From Eupransor demetentiae (lineage in GTDB: Bacteria; Bacillota; Bacilli; Lactobacillales; Lactobacillaceae): a stretch of DNA of 64,000 nucleotides. The DNA lies in contig NZ_CAWVOH010000001.1 in assembly GCF_963930865.1 (NCBI RefSeq), positions 682,001-746,000 of the forward strand, read 5' to 3'. The position numbers and the translations under genes were made by a program. The notes under the pieces are model-generated. The model worked only from the letters and a program-made list of their open reading frames with translations. It was not told the DNA's origin and did no database searches. Positions 8,257 to 16,835 of this stretch are shown here, in pieces (position 1 is the first letter of the stretch; each line of letters starts with the position of its first letter).

Positions 8257-9087
8257 CTATCCATCAATAATGTCATCGGGATTATCCGCAGCAACTACCG
8301 CACAACGGCAATTATGGTGCTTGGGCAACACGTACGGGTCGCTGCCATACTTGCTTACTTTGAAACGCTTACCGTCCATTTCCATGCAGTAACGGCAAGC
8401 ACCAGCACTGGCAACCCATTCAGCGTAATCAAATCCAGATGCCTTGATGTTACGCATTTGTTGCTTACCAGACACTCTAGCCCCCTCTGTGCGCAAGATA
8501 CGCTCGGCTTGGTATTTGAATACTCCAAACTTCTTACGCAAATCCTTAGCGTAGCTCATGGGGTTGTTGCCAGATAACATAGCCTGTCGCATTGCTTTGG
8601 AAACGTCATTACGCAACTGCGCTTGGTTTGACCAAACGTTATCCGACCATTTACGGCCATCATACGAACGCTTAATCTCTTCATCGGTTAGCTGTTCGGC
8701 AACGTGCTTGTAAATCTTTTGGCCAAGGTCAGCAGTCTGTGACACATCGGTGTGCAGTGACTTGTTAATCTTGGTAATCGACTCACTGGCGATAACAGAG
8801 GAGTACACTGTTGAAGCATAATCGAGTAGCTGGTCAACATTAGACACATTAGCTGGCTGCAGCCCATGCTGAATGGCGTACATATCCAACATATTAACTA
8901 ACTCATGATTAGGTATCTGTGAGTTCGTCGTGTTGTCATACTCTGGATAAACCGACTGAAAAAGCGCCCACCATTGCATGAACTCTTTTGAGTTCTCATC
9001 AACAATCTTGTTAATGACTTTGGTGTTGCGCTTATCCTGACGTATTTGTTGTTTGCTAAATCGGTAGGCCTGATCACGTATGTTCAT
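8257..9087 (-). CDS. Minor head protein (Mu F / SPP1 gp7 family)
   Basis: A 276-residue minor capsid protein following the portal gene, as in SPP1-like head modules. The C-terminal third carries the family signature: RILRTEGARVSGKQQM, then CRYCMEMDGKRF and HHNCRC, a CxxC...HxxCxC metal-binding-like motif (PF04233). The start ATG follows GAGAGG. Members of the family associate with the portal and are carried into the head, in some cases delivered with DNA. Upstream lies a run of twelve T on the coding strand between this gene and the portal stop. Confidence 0.88.
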   Translation of the reverse strand: MNIRDQAYRFSKQQIRQDKRNTKVINKIVDENSKEFMQWWALFQSVYPEYDNTTNSQIPNHELVNMLDMYAIQHGLQPANVSNVDQLLDYASTVYSSVIASESITKINKSLHTDVSQTADLGQKIYKHVAEQLTDEEIKRSYDGRKWSDNVWSNQAQLRNDVSKAMRQAMLSGNNPMSYAKDLRKKFGVFKYQAERILRTEGARVSGKQQMRNIKASGFDYAEWVASAGACRYCMEMDGKRFKVSKYGSDPYVLPKHHNCRCAVVAADNPDDIIDG

Positions 9088-9123
9088 TGCTTACCTCTCA
9101 ATCAAAAAAAAAAAACCAACGCA

Positions 9124-10671
9124 TCATTCGTCCTCCTCTTCAATGTCTTCATCATCGACAGCATTGTCACGTTCATGTAAGCGCACCATTTCAGCTTGCA
9201 TCGCGTTCTGTGTGACGCTTTGTTCGTCACGCAACCCTTGCATCTCGTCAGGCGTAATACCCGGCGCAAAACGGTCAAGGTATGCTTGAGGGAACGTAGC
9301 ACCAGATTGCTGCAGTGTCTGAATGGTGTTGACATCATCAGTCGGCAAGTTATCCGTAAACATGAAGTTAATATCGTCAGCATCTAAGTTCCATGGACCA
9401 GATACGGCCTGTTCCAAAGCTTGAACAATACGATAGATACGGTTCAACCCCTTTTCAAACATGCGGCGCTTTGTCTTAGCTAACTGGATAACACCTAACT
9501 GCTTGTACTGCATAGCAACACCACTGGCATTGCTTGCAAAGTTCTCATCAGACACATCAGGAGTACGGCTAAACGAGTGAATGTTCTTGTACAAGCGGTT
9601 CTTATACGCTTCCACGCCGTTAACATCGTAGCTCTTAGTCAAGTATGAGGCTGACACATTGGTTTGTTGACCGGTAGCACTGATACCTGATTGAAGTACC
9701 AGTGTACGAGTCTTACGAATGTCAGCAAGCATGTCCTTCTTGGCCTTGACTAATTTATCTAAGTAATCCTTATCCTCTGGGTCAATCGCTGTACTAGCAC
9801 TATCCAACAGGTCGGAAATATCGCCCTGGATAACCAACATGGCATCGTTACTATCTTGCATGTAGTTGGCCGTGTCAGACTGTGACGCATCATAAGCATC
9901 AATCAGTGAGATGACACCGTCATAATCGCCCATACGTTGGCTATTGTTCCAAAACTCAACGACTGGCATCGTAACCAGTGGCTGACGTTCTGCAATGGTG
10001 TATCCATCAGCAATACCACTCTGCATGTCAACCGGTGATGAACGGGTGTACTCGTCGTCCGTCCAGGTCTCAATAATGTACTGAATGGTTGCTGTCGTTT
10101 CCCCATTAGTACCTACCACACTAATTGGGTTGTAGCGCACAGCCATTAACGGCTTAGGGCTAACGTCCTGTGAATAGATAATGAACGTGCTCTGTGGGTC
10201 AAGCTGGACAATCTTTTCAATCCGTTCATCTTGATCCCGATAAACGTTAGCAAACGACCGGCCAAACTTCGACATATCACTGAACAAGTCGTAGTAGAGT
10301 GCATCAACGTCGTTAACCGCATTTACTTCTTCAAGAGTTGGATGTTCTTCATCGTCATTAACACTAATCGTGATGGCATTACCAACACTGAATGACGTGT
10401 GAAAGTCTGCAATCTCTTGGGCAAACGGGTGTGAGATACGCACATCAGCACCGTACTCATCACGACGTCGCTTGACTTCATCATTAATCTTGCTATCAAC
10501 GCCCTTGTAATAACTGTCTAGCATCTGCATGCGTGGACGTTGGTTATCATAGTGATGCTTGATGAACTGACCCACGCGTTCAGCAGTTAGATTACTAGCG
10601 TCTTCCTGGTAGACCATCAAGGCGTTTTTTAAATTGTTATAGGTTGAGTTGTTGACGTTAACGTCCGTCAT
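9124..10671 (-). CDS. Portal protein (SPP1 gp6 family)
   Basis: A 515-residue portal, the dodecameric ring through which DNA enters and leaves the head. Characteristic stretches are HHYDNQRPRMQMLDSYYKG near residue 38, RISHPFAQEIADFHTSFSVG near 80, SRTPDVSDENFASNASGVAM near 370 and a highly acidic C-terminus. It overlaps the TerL stop as ATGA and has a strong AAGGAGATT site, so it is coupled to terminase. Confidence 0.93.
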   Translation of the reverse strand: MTDVNVNNSTYNNLKNALMVYQEDASNLTAERVGQFIKHHYDNQRPRMQMLDSYYKGVDSKINDEVKRRRDEYGADVRISHPFAQEIADFHTSFSVGNAITISVNDDEEHPTLEEVNAVNDVDALYYDLFSDMSKFGRSFANVYRDQDERIEKIVQLDPQSTFIIYSQDVSPKPLMAVRYNPISVVGTNGETTATIQYIIETWTDDEYTRSSPVDMQSGIADGYTIAERQPLVTMPVVEFWNNSQRMGDYDGVISLIDAYDASQSDTANYMQDSNDAMLVIQGDISDLLDSASTAIDPEDKDYLDKLVKAKKDMLADIRKTRTLVLQSGISATGQQTNVSASYLTKSYDVNGVEAYKNRLYKNIHSFSRTPDVSDENFASNASGVAMQYKQLGVIQLAKTKRRMFEKGLNRIYRIVQALEQAVSGPWNLDADDINFMFTDNLPTDDVNTIQTLQQSGATFPQAYLDRFAPGITPDEMQGLRDEQSVTQNAMQAEMVRLHERDNAVDDEDIEEEDE

Positions 10672-11945
10672 AGTCCAATCTCCTTAACTGCCTGTACTCG
10701 CTGGCGATAGTTCATGTAGCTGCCGTCCTTGTTTGTGAAGATAACCGGTTCTAAGGCATAGCCAAGCGCCTGTATAGCGTGGTCGTCGCCATCTTCCGGA
10801 ATATTCAAGAACTTACCGTACTTATCTTTTTTATAAGTGAAAGTGCTCATCTCTTCAAATAAGGGACGAGCACTGGGGTGAATATGAAATTTGTAGTTCT
10901 TCATGAACTCCATGCGCTGAACGTTGGAGTCCTTACCCTTACCAACCGGCCTTACACCACGTATACCGTGTGTCCTTAGCTCTGCAATCGTACGAGGTTT
11001 GGCACTATCGGCGTATATCTGTCCAGATAGTCCGCCATTCTGTGCAATCAATCGAGCCATTGGTTCGTTCAGCAAACCGTGCTTGTAGAAACCGCCATAG
11101 ACATAGATATCATTACCCTTAACAATTGCCTTAACAAAGGCCGTGGGGTCATTGGTAAAACCAAAATCAATCCCCATAATCTGTCGGCCAGTTATCGCCT
11201 TAGGGTCGAAGTCTTCCATCTCAAACAGTCCGTCAAAGACAAGACCCTCTGAAATACCCCAATCGCCAAACACAGCAACACGGGCACGGTTAGGGTTGCG
11301 CTTAACCATCTCTTTCATCGACTTAATAAAGGTGTCGTCTAAGTGATGGTTGTTGTGGTATGTCGTGGTAAACGAGAGTACGTCAGAACGTTTAGTAGCT
11401 TCATCGAAGAACTCGGACTTGAGCCAGTGCTGTTCCGACCAAGGGTTAAACGTAATGAGATGCTGATAAAATCCGCCCTCTGGCAACTCGCCACGAATAG
11501 ACTCGATAACCGTGTTGAAGTCATCAAGGTTGCGCAGCTCGTAAGCTTCTTCCCACCACGTCCGGCATATCATACCCACATCAGCACGCACAGACGTAAT
11601 CTTCATGGGGTCGTCCATGCCACGGAAGTAAACCTTTTGACCTGTGGGAATGAAGGTTATCTCAAGTGGGCTGACTGTGAACTTGAAGAAGTCATCAAGG
11701 CCGAGCAAGTGAACCACGAGACGTATCGTACTAAATGTCGAGTTACGCTGTGTCGTTTGGAACTGACGAATAACCAACCAATTACAGTACGGATACCTCA
11801 AGATATCATAGACAACCTTATAAGCGCCGGCCACACTCTTACCACTAGCACGAGCACCTTTTAGGGCAATGAACAGACTGTGCGAACTAAACAACTTGTA
11901 ATAGTCTTGATCAACAGCTTTATGAAAATCTAGATTAATCCTCAT
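10668..11945 (-). CDS. Terminase large subunit
   Basis: A 425-residue packaging motor. The Walker A is GARASGKS (residues ~30), a Walker B-like region is MICRTWWEEAYE near 130, and the C-terminal nuclease domain begins at IMGIDFGFTNDPTAF (~235), with YADSAKP and EDGDDHAIQALGYA carrying the further acidic residues. These are the Terminase_3 and Terminase_3C families. The ATG at 11945 has GAGGA at proper spacing; a TTG four codons earlier is less likely. It overlaps TerS by 11 bases. Confidence 0.95.
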   Translation of the reverse strand: MRINLDFHKAVDQDYYKLFSSHSLFIALKGARASGKSVAGAYKVVYDILRYPYCNWLVIRQFQTTQRNSTFSTIRLVVHLLGLDDFFKFTVSPLEITFIPTGQKVYFRGMDDPMKITSVRADVGMICRTWWEEAYELRNLDDFNTVIESIRGELPEGGFYQHLITFNPWSEQHWLKSEFFDEATKRSDVLSFTTTYHNNHHLDDTFIKSMKEMVKRNPNRARVAVFGDWGISEGLVFDGLFEMEDFDPKAITGRQIMGIDFGFTNDPTAFVKAIVKGNDIYVYGGFYKHGLLNEPMARLIAQNGGLSGQIYADSAKPRTIAELRTHGIRGVRPVGKGKDSNVQRMEFMKNYKFHIHPSARPLFEEMSTFTYKKDKYGKFLNIPEDGDDHAIQALGYALEPVIFTNKDGSYMNYRQRVQAVKEIGL

Positions 11946-12429
11946 CGCTATCCTCAAAATTATCTAACGTAATCGTTACTCGGCCTGTCTGATTACCAAC
12001 CATGCTTGCGTTAGCTTCTGCAATGTCCGCTTCGGCCGTTAACTTGCGTAACTGTTGTTTAGCCACTTCATCACTACCTGGATAACGCTTCAATATTTCC
12101 TTAGTAGCCTGAATGCGAGTCTTAAGGTCGGCCTCTTTCTTGGTCTTCTCATAACCGCTCACAGTGGCCACCACAACCGTTTCAGTCTCTTCCCCTCTAA
12201 CTACCCTAGTCAAGAATTCGATAGCTTCCTTGGCGCTCATGGTACGCTCTTCATCGAGTTTAGCCATCTTTTCAGCGATATATTTTTTAAGGTCAGGTTT
12301 AGTCAGGTTTTCCTGACCAATCGACTTGGCTGTTTTCTCCGAATAACCAGCTTTAATAGCGGATTGTTTAGCATTTCCAGACTTGACATATTCATCGGCG
12401 AACGCCTTTTGTTTAACTGTCAGTTTCAT
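11935..12429 (-). CDS. Terminase small subunit
   Basis: A 164-residue DNA-recognition subunit. The N-terminus LTVKQKAFADEYVKSGNAKQ followed by AIKAGYSEKTAKSIGQ is the Terminase_2 helix-turn-helix signature. Residues ~70-130 form the oligomerisation helices, and the C-terminus is acidic. The ATG at 12429 lies behind AAGGAGGTG with rather long spacing; an intervening ATG opens only two codons. TerS selects phage DNA and feeds TerL, encoded immediately downstream. Confidence 0.9.
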   Translation of the reverse strand: MKLTVKQKAFADEYVKSGNAKQSAIKAGYSEKTAKSIGQENLTKPDLKKYIAEKMAKLDEERTMSAKEAIEFLTRVVRGEETETVVVATVSGYEKTKKEADLKTRIQATKEILKRYPGSDEVAKQQLRKLTAEADIAEANASMVGNQTGRVTITLDNFEDSDED

Positions 12430-12454
12430 GTCATTGCTACACCTCCTTAGCTAG

Positions 12455-12556
12455 TTAGTCGTCAATTTTGACGTTTGTAAACACCTTATGGATAAACTCT
12501 ATAATCAATGTCGCAAACGTTAGTGATAAAAACGGATGGTTAATTACAAACTGCAT
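12455..12556 (-). CDS. Tiny hydrophobic peptide, 33 residues
   Basis: MQFVINHPFLSLTFATLIIE followed by FIHKVFTNVKIDD is encoded from an ATG at 12556 that shares one base with the stop of the preceding gene (TGATG) and has GGAGGAGATGTG upstream. One membrane-like segment (residues ~3-24) and a charged tail make it holin-like or toxin-like only in a general sense. Function unknown. It lies between the 89-residue gene and TerS. The excellent start context and coupling argue it is translated. Confidence 0.5.
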   Translation of the reverse strand: MQFVINHPFLSLTFATLIIEFIHKVFTNVKIDD

Positions 12557-12825
12557 CACATCTCCTCCGTTAACCAAGGCATATGTTTGGCGTACATACT
12601 ATTTCTAAGCTCTTGCTTCATCTTGTTGTATCGACGTACTCGTGTACCTTTATCAGTCTTAGAAGTCTTAACAAGTCGACTGTTCACACCGTTAGCACCA
12701 TCAATGTTATTCTTGCGCTTCAATGCTTTCCTGCGTTCACGGTCTAGCGCTTTCTGGTAACGAACCGGGTCGCCAACAAGTGATGCGATTGGGTCGAAAA
12801 CTTTAGTATGTCCCATATTAACCAT
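12556..12825 (-). CDS. Small basic hypothetical protein
   Basis: An 89-residue protein, strongly basic in the middle (DRERRKALKRKNN, KTDKGTRVRRYNKMKQ), with no recognisable family. The ATG follows AAGGAGTAAC. Basic composition and location just before TerS suggest nucleic-acid binding during packaging or an HNH-less packaging accessory, but this is inference. It is translationally coupled to the 33-residue peptide that follows. Confidence 0.6.
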   Translation of the reverse strand: MVNMGHTKVFDPIASLVGDPVRYQKALDRERRKALKRKNNIDGANGVNSRLVKTSKTDKGTRVRRYNKMKQELRNSMYAKHMPWLTEEM

Positions 12826-12984
12826 TAGTTACTCCTTAAGATTTGACTGTTGCAATTTTTTCATTAGTCATATGTACTGAACAGCGAACCTGTAAGTCTG
12901 TCATCGTCACTTTGTTTCTGCAGTAAACATTGTGAACTTTTTTGATCACCAGGAAATATGTACACAGGCCGAAGCCTGCTTGTT
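12826..12984 (-). other. Non-coding spacer with two UACAUA-tailed hairpins
   Basis: No gene is seen. On the minus strand the spacer holds a GC hairpin with a TTCG loop (12979-12964) followed by GTACATA, five bases after the stop of the large tail-type gene. A smaller hairpin (12893-12881) is followed three bases later by GTACATA (12877-12871). The first hairpin has no T run, so it is not a standard terminator. Confidence 0.5.
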
Positions 12985-15612
12985 TTATGCTAACGAATTC
13001 ATGAAGTCATCAACCAGCTTTTGACGAATTACAAGCGCTTGCTGAACTTGCTGAATACCAGTCTTACCCAATGATGGGGAAGTCGTGAACTTAGATTCTT
13101 GTTCCTGCATACGAGCAATTGGAATGTCACGCATGTACTGCTTATATAATGCAATTCCATGAGCAGCGCTCAAGACTCCTGTGTTACGAAGTTCAAAGTA
13201 ACGCGCCTTCAATTCAGCAGGCTTGTACTTCTTAACGGCCAACAGCATATGATTTCCAAGAAAATTACTTAGATCACGAGTTACTGAGTTAGAACCGGTA
13301 TCAATAGCGCCCGTCCAATCCATACCAAGAATGTTGTCATTGTCGTAACGCTGCATACCCCACTTAACACCGTCATACGTTACCCAAGTCTGGTTCTTCT
13401 TCCATGCGTCGCCATCGCCCCAGAATAGAGCATGACTGATGTAATCGAAGATTGACTCGAAATCAAGCATTGAGTCTGCCTTTGATTTGAAGTTTTCGTA
13501 ATTGTCGGTATCAGCTAAATATCCAAGAGCTGCCAACTTTTGAACAGCAGCATCAGAATTGGCTGTTTGCTTAGTCAAGTATGCCCACTGGTGTGAACCG
13601 TCAAGGTTAAATGACGGAACAGAGAACGACGGGTCGTTAGTCGTCAATGACGAACTTTCAGCGCCATCACCACCGTAAATACCAATGTTAGTATCTGGCT
13701 TATTGGCGTCCAATCCATAAGTGGCATAAGCGTCCTGATACTGGAACGTGTAAATTCCGTAATTGTTGACAGGGTTACTAGTTGCGTCCCCTTGCGGAAC
13801 AATCAACAACTTAACTGGATAACCATCAATAGCACCATTGTTCAAACCAGTTTGAATTTGCGGTGCTGGATTGTGCTTAGATTGATTAATTTCAGCCCAA
13901 TTACGCTGTGCAACGATGTTTCGACCAGTAGTTTCGTCAATATAATTTGACTTGATACTTGCTTTCTTAACAGGTTCCATCGATAAGTTAAAGTGAACTG
14001 TTTGTGATTTGGTTGCAGCAGCATCACTAAAGAACGACAAACCATAGTTAGCTCGTTCCCAACCCTGTGACGAGTCGCCCTGCTGTTTAACTGTTGCGTA
14101 TCCGGTTGAGATGGTATTGCCAAGTGCATCAGTTAATGAATAAGGCATGATTACCTTAGAATCAGGATTAATACCAAAAGCCTTACCGGTTAACGTAAGC
14201 ACTGGAATACCATCATTAGTTGCTGATGAACCTGAAGCTTCAATCTCGAACTGACGAACAGAACCCATTTCAGTCGATTGCTTACCCTCAATCACTCGAA
14301 TATCGTACGAAGAATAATAATCGGTCGGCTTTGACCAAATTTCCCAACGTGAATAATCGCCAGATTGAGTTAATCGAGCAAATACGTTGGTTAAATCTCC
14401 CCATTTAGTTCCAAGAATTGACTTATTCTTGAAATAGAACAACTTAGTGAATGTTCCGCTATCGTCTGAAATCCAACCCCAAGTCTTGAAGTAAGAACGG
14501 TACAAGAACCACTGTGCAATACGCAAATCGCCTGGATCAGTCGTCATTGACTGGTCACTAACGGTTGTTAGAGTTGAAGCAGTACCAGTCCCACCATTAG
14601 TCTTAAGCGTGGCAATATCAGCCGTGTTGGTTGAAACTTGTGTCGTTAGGCTACTTGCATTCGTTGACACGCTGTTAAGCGCTTGACTATTAGCGGCTGC
14701 AAGTGAGTTAGCCTGCTGAGCTGTAATCTGTGCCGTGCTTCCAGCAGTCGATACAGTACTCAAACTCGTTGAGTTAACCCCAATGTTGGCAGCTAGTGAG
14801 TTCACTTCGCTATCGTAATTCTTACCGTTATCTCCTCCGCCACCTTGCGGACGTGCTTCAAGAACAGATACACGGCCCTCAACCAAATTAACGCTGGTTG
14901 CGGTGCTTGCGTTACCAGAAACATCCGTGTTGGCCGTTGACAAGGCTTCACTAGCTGTTGATGTGGCGTTATTTGCCGTTGATTGAGCGCTCACAGCATT
15001 TGAATTTGCTTCGCTTGCCGTTGAACCAGCTAGACTAGCAGATGATGCTGTCGTGTTGTTCAGTGAAGTTGCGTTAGCAGACAAATCACTAATGGCCTTT
15101 GAATTAGCCGTTGATAGGTTGTCAATTTCGGGCTGCCAGTTCTTACCATTTCCAGTTGGCTTGCTTTCCAATGTCGTAACACGGTTCTGCAAACCATCAA
15201 CACGGGTATTAACCGCCTTAATGTCGCTCTTCAAGTCGTCAATATCAATCACTGATGGCAACTTAGCACCACTAGCATCAATTGCAACGTTGATATAGAA
15301 CTGACCTTGGTCACGGTCGGGCCAAATCGAACCATCTGACAACTTCACTTCAAATGTGTAGTTACCAGTAGCAAGACCTGACATCGTGTCGTTTGTCATC
15401 GGCAATGACACAACACCAGCATCAACACTAGCCGTCACATTGGTTACATCGCCGCTCTGTGACTTAATAGCCACATTAGCTTGGCCACTATATGTAATTT
15501 GGTCTTCATCTTGCAGCAGTCCAAACTTAAAGACGGTTGAACTATCGCCCTGCTTGGTTTCGTTACCGCCCAGATAGGTTAATTTCTTGTAGCTTCCAAC
15601 TGACTGTGGCAT
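12985..15612 (-). CDS. Tail/baseplate-type protein with BppU-like N-terminus and CotH kinase-like C-terminus
   Basis: An 875-residue protein. Residues ~1-110 resemble the BppU-type N-terminal domain (FKFGLLQDEDQITY, GNYTFEVKLSDGSIWPDRDQ). Residues ~120-345 are a low-complexity Ser/Ala/Thr/Asn region with two short GKN-containing linkers. Residues ~480-800 follow CotH order: GYATVKQQGDSSQGWER, IKSNYIDETTGRNIVAQRNW, PVKLLIVPQG then NNYGIYTFQYQD, FESIFDYISHALFWGDGD and WGMQRYDNDNILGMDW, the last holding the DxD that aligns with CotH catalytic acidic residues. CotH proteins are atypical protein kinases of spore coats and fungal surfaces. A virion structural role is inferred from the N-terminus. 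Position ahead of terS, away from the tail genes, is unusual. Start ATG follows AAGGAGCG. Confidence 0.7.
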   Translation of the reverse strand: MPQSVGSYKKLTYLGGNETKQGDSSTVFKFGLLQDEDQITYSGQANVAIKSQSGDVTNVTASVDAGVVSLPMTNDTMSGLATGNYTFEVKLSDGSIWPDRDQGQFYINVAIDASGAKLPSVIDIDDLKSDIKAVNTRVDGLQNRVTTLESKPTGNGKNWQPEIDNLSTANSKAISDLSANATSLNNTTASSASLAGSTASEANSNAVSAQSTANNATSTASEALSTANTDVSGNASTATSVNLVEGRVSVLEARPQGGGGDNGKNYDSEVNSLAANIGVNSTSLSTVSTAGSTAQITAQQANSLAAANSQALNSVSTNASSLTTQVSTNTADIATLKTNGGTGTASTLTTVSDQSMTTDPGDLRIAQWFLYRSYFKTWGWISDDSGTFTKLFYFKNKSILGTKWGDLTNVFARLTQSGDYSRWEIWSKPTDYYSSYDIRVIEGKQSTEMGSVRQFEIEASGSSATNDGIPVLTLTGKAFGINPDSKVIMPYSLTDALGNTISTGYATVKQQGDSSQGWERANYGLSFFSDAAATKSQTVHFNLSMEPVKKASIKSNYIDETTGRNIVAQRNWAEINQSKHNPAPQIQTGLNNGAIDGYPVKLLIVPQGDATSNPVNNYGIYTFQYQDAYATYGLDANKPDTNIGIYGGDGAESSSLTTNDPSFSVPSFNLDGSHQWAYLTKQTANSDAAVQKLAALGYLADTDNYENFKSKADSMLDFESIFDYISHALFWGDGDAWKKNQTWVTYDGVKWGMQRYDNDNILGMDWTGAIDTGSNSVTRDLSNFLGNHMLLAVKKYKPAELKARYFELRNTGVLSAAHGIALYKQYMRDIPIARMQEQESKFTTSPSLGKTGIQQVQQALVIRQKLVDDFMNSLA

Positions 15613-15960
15613 AATCGCTCCTTAATTTAGTGCAACAAAAAAGCAACCACTCGAAAGTGATTGCTGTATGTACTTGCGGGGAAATGTGTATTGAAAATCG
15701 TAAAAATTAATCAAAGGAAAACAATTTAAAAGTAACATTTCTAGATTGAGGAAATCAGTTATTCCCCGCAATTGTTCCGGGTGGACTTGCACCACCATCT
15801 GACACATTTCTGCCGCCTCTCCTTGTTGGGCTACGGAACTAAGAAGCCGGTACATGTTCTCGTTTATGTATCAAACTCATGATATAAATATAACACCTAT
15901 ATGACGGATGTAATATGCAGTTAATATGCGTTTTTCAACCATACTAAGTTATCCACAGAA
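15613..15960 (-). ncRNA. Structured leader with tRNA-like fold, long-range stem and terminator
   Basis: No convincing gene in 348 bases. Minus-strand RNA has, 5' to 3': a tRNA-like element (15839-15774) with a GTTCCG/CGGAAC acceptor-like stem, T8-A9, a GCC/GGC D-like arm with GG in the loop and a perfect GGTGG-TGCAAGT-CCACC T-like arm, but only 18 bases where the anticodon arm should be. It continues with a 10-bp long-range stem (15771-15762 with 15683-15674), a GTACATA tail, and a terminator hairpin. It precedes the 875-residue gene, so may control late transcription. Transcription is not shown. Confidence 0.5.
15635..15665 (-). terminator. Rho-independent terminator in the late leader
   Basis: Minus strand: AGCAATCACT, UUCG-type loop, AGTGGTTGCT, then TTTTTTG. 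The ten-pair stem with one wobble and T run is a strong intrinsic terminator located 23 bases upstream of the start codon of the 875-residue gene. It must be passed for late gene expression from any promoter upstream. Confidence 0.8.
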
Positions 15961-16380
15961 TTAATAATAACGATTGAAAATTGATCGCTCAAATTCATCC
16001 TTGATTAAATTCAAACGCCGAGTACAAGTTGAAACGTCAGCATGAAGTAACGTACTAATCTGTAACCATGTGTGGTATTTGTTTTTGTTGTAATGCCAGA
16101 TAAGCAAATTTCTGTCACTTTCCTTCAATGTTGCAACAAACGCCTTAACACGATCCATCTTTCGCTTTAAATTTTTTAATTCGACATCAGATTCTAGCCT
16201 AATCATGTCATTTTCAATTTTGATACTTCGAACGTTTTTAGCCTGTCCGCCCCCAATGTTATCATCATTAGATTTTAAATTTAGTAATTCATACTTTCGG
16301 AACAAATATTCGTTTTTGATAATTCCGCTGAAATATTCAGTAAAAAGATTATCTGTATTATTTTTTACTTTATTAACCAA
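15961..16380 (-). CDS. Late transcription regulator (ArpU/RinA-like)
   Basis: A 139-residue protein. Residues ~85-135 (LKESDRNLLIWHYNKNKYHT, WLQISTLLHADVSTCTRRLN) resemble a sigma-70 region-4 type helix-turn-helix, as in ArpU/RinA/DUF1492-like regulators found just before phage late operons. The start is a TTG at 16380, seven bases after GAGGAG; the nearer ATG opens only four codons. Flanked on both sides by long structured non-coding RNA-like regions. The likely job is activation of late genes at 15.9 kb and beyond. Confidence 0.65.
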   Translation of the reverse strand: MVNKVKNNTDNLFTEYFSGIIKNEYLFRKYELLNLKSNDDNIGGGQAKNVRSIKIENDMIRLESDVELKNLKRKMDRVKAFVATLKESDRNLLIWHYNKNKYHTWLQISTLLHADVSTCTRRLNLIKDEFERSIFNRYY

Positions 16381-16835
16381 TTTTCATCTCCTCTTTGATG
16401 TATGTACCGCCTGCAGGCAAGCAGGCATTAAAATGTAAGTCATCGGTCACAGCCGGATGCGCTGGAATGTGGGTGTGCATGCCTCGCGGCTTAGTGGCCA
16501 AGTACAGTGGCCGCATATGTATGCCAGGGGCTACTCCTGGACTTACTGAATAATTTCTATTCCACCGGATTCCTCCGATTTGTTGGCTGTCTCGAAGACT
16601 TAGGGCAGGCCTACTAGCTACCACGTATGTATGCCTGAAAGTAGCTAACTTCAGGACTTGAATGGGATTTTGAAAATTGATAATTTTAACAAATTCCTCG
16701 TGCTGCTCTTTTTAAGTCAATAGGCATCCCACGGACTTATGTACGTCAGGATGGCGCCTGACAGCTTAATTATTTAAATATCTACAATGAGCCAGTTTTT
16801 CTAGACAGTTTAGTGACGATATCCAGGTCATATTT
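16381..16835 (-). ncRNA. 455-nt structured non-coding region with repeated hairpin/pseudoknot modules
   Basis: No supported gene. Minus-strand RNA holds four hairpins, each followed directly or after one base by an RUACAUA tail: 16762-16745, 16655-16634, 16540-16524 and 16426-16409. The second hairpin's loop (16647-16641) is perfectly complementary over 7 bases to 16621-16615, a pseudoknot; the third has a 6-of-7 match to 16512-16506. Further hairpins include GTCTTCGAGAC and CGGA-GGAA-TCCG with a GNRA loop. The region is visibly more GC-rich than its neighbours. The last module ends at the ribosome binding site of the late regulator, so it may act as its leader. It does not look like a riboswitch class I can name. 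Confidence 0.5.

Noticed and set aside
9104..9115. Run of twelve A/T between portal and minor head genes
   Set aside because: Lies in a short spacer without a stem; probably neutral, although it is a possible sequencing-length ambiguity.
11343..11864. 173-residue plus-strand frame opposite terL
   Set aside because: Antisense to conserved terminase motifs and without start signals.
11935..11957. TTG start for TerL at 11957
   Set aside because: The ATG at 11945 has a better spaced GAGGA, which the TTG start would lie on.
15774..15839. A functional tRNA gene
   Set aside because: The acceptor-like and T-like arms fit, but no anticodon stem or U33-bearing loop can form in the 18 bases between the D-like and T-like arms.
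15622..15855. 77-residue minus-strand reading frame
   Set aside because: It crosses the tRNA-like element, the long-range stem and the terminator hairpin, has no ribosome binding site and no protein-like pattern.
16373..16624. 83-residue minus-strand reading frame
   Set aside because: It lies over the repeated hairpin region, lacks a ribosome binding site and its sequence follows the RNA stems, so it is taken as chance.
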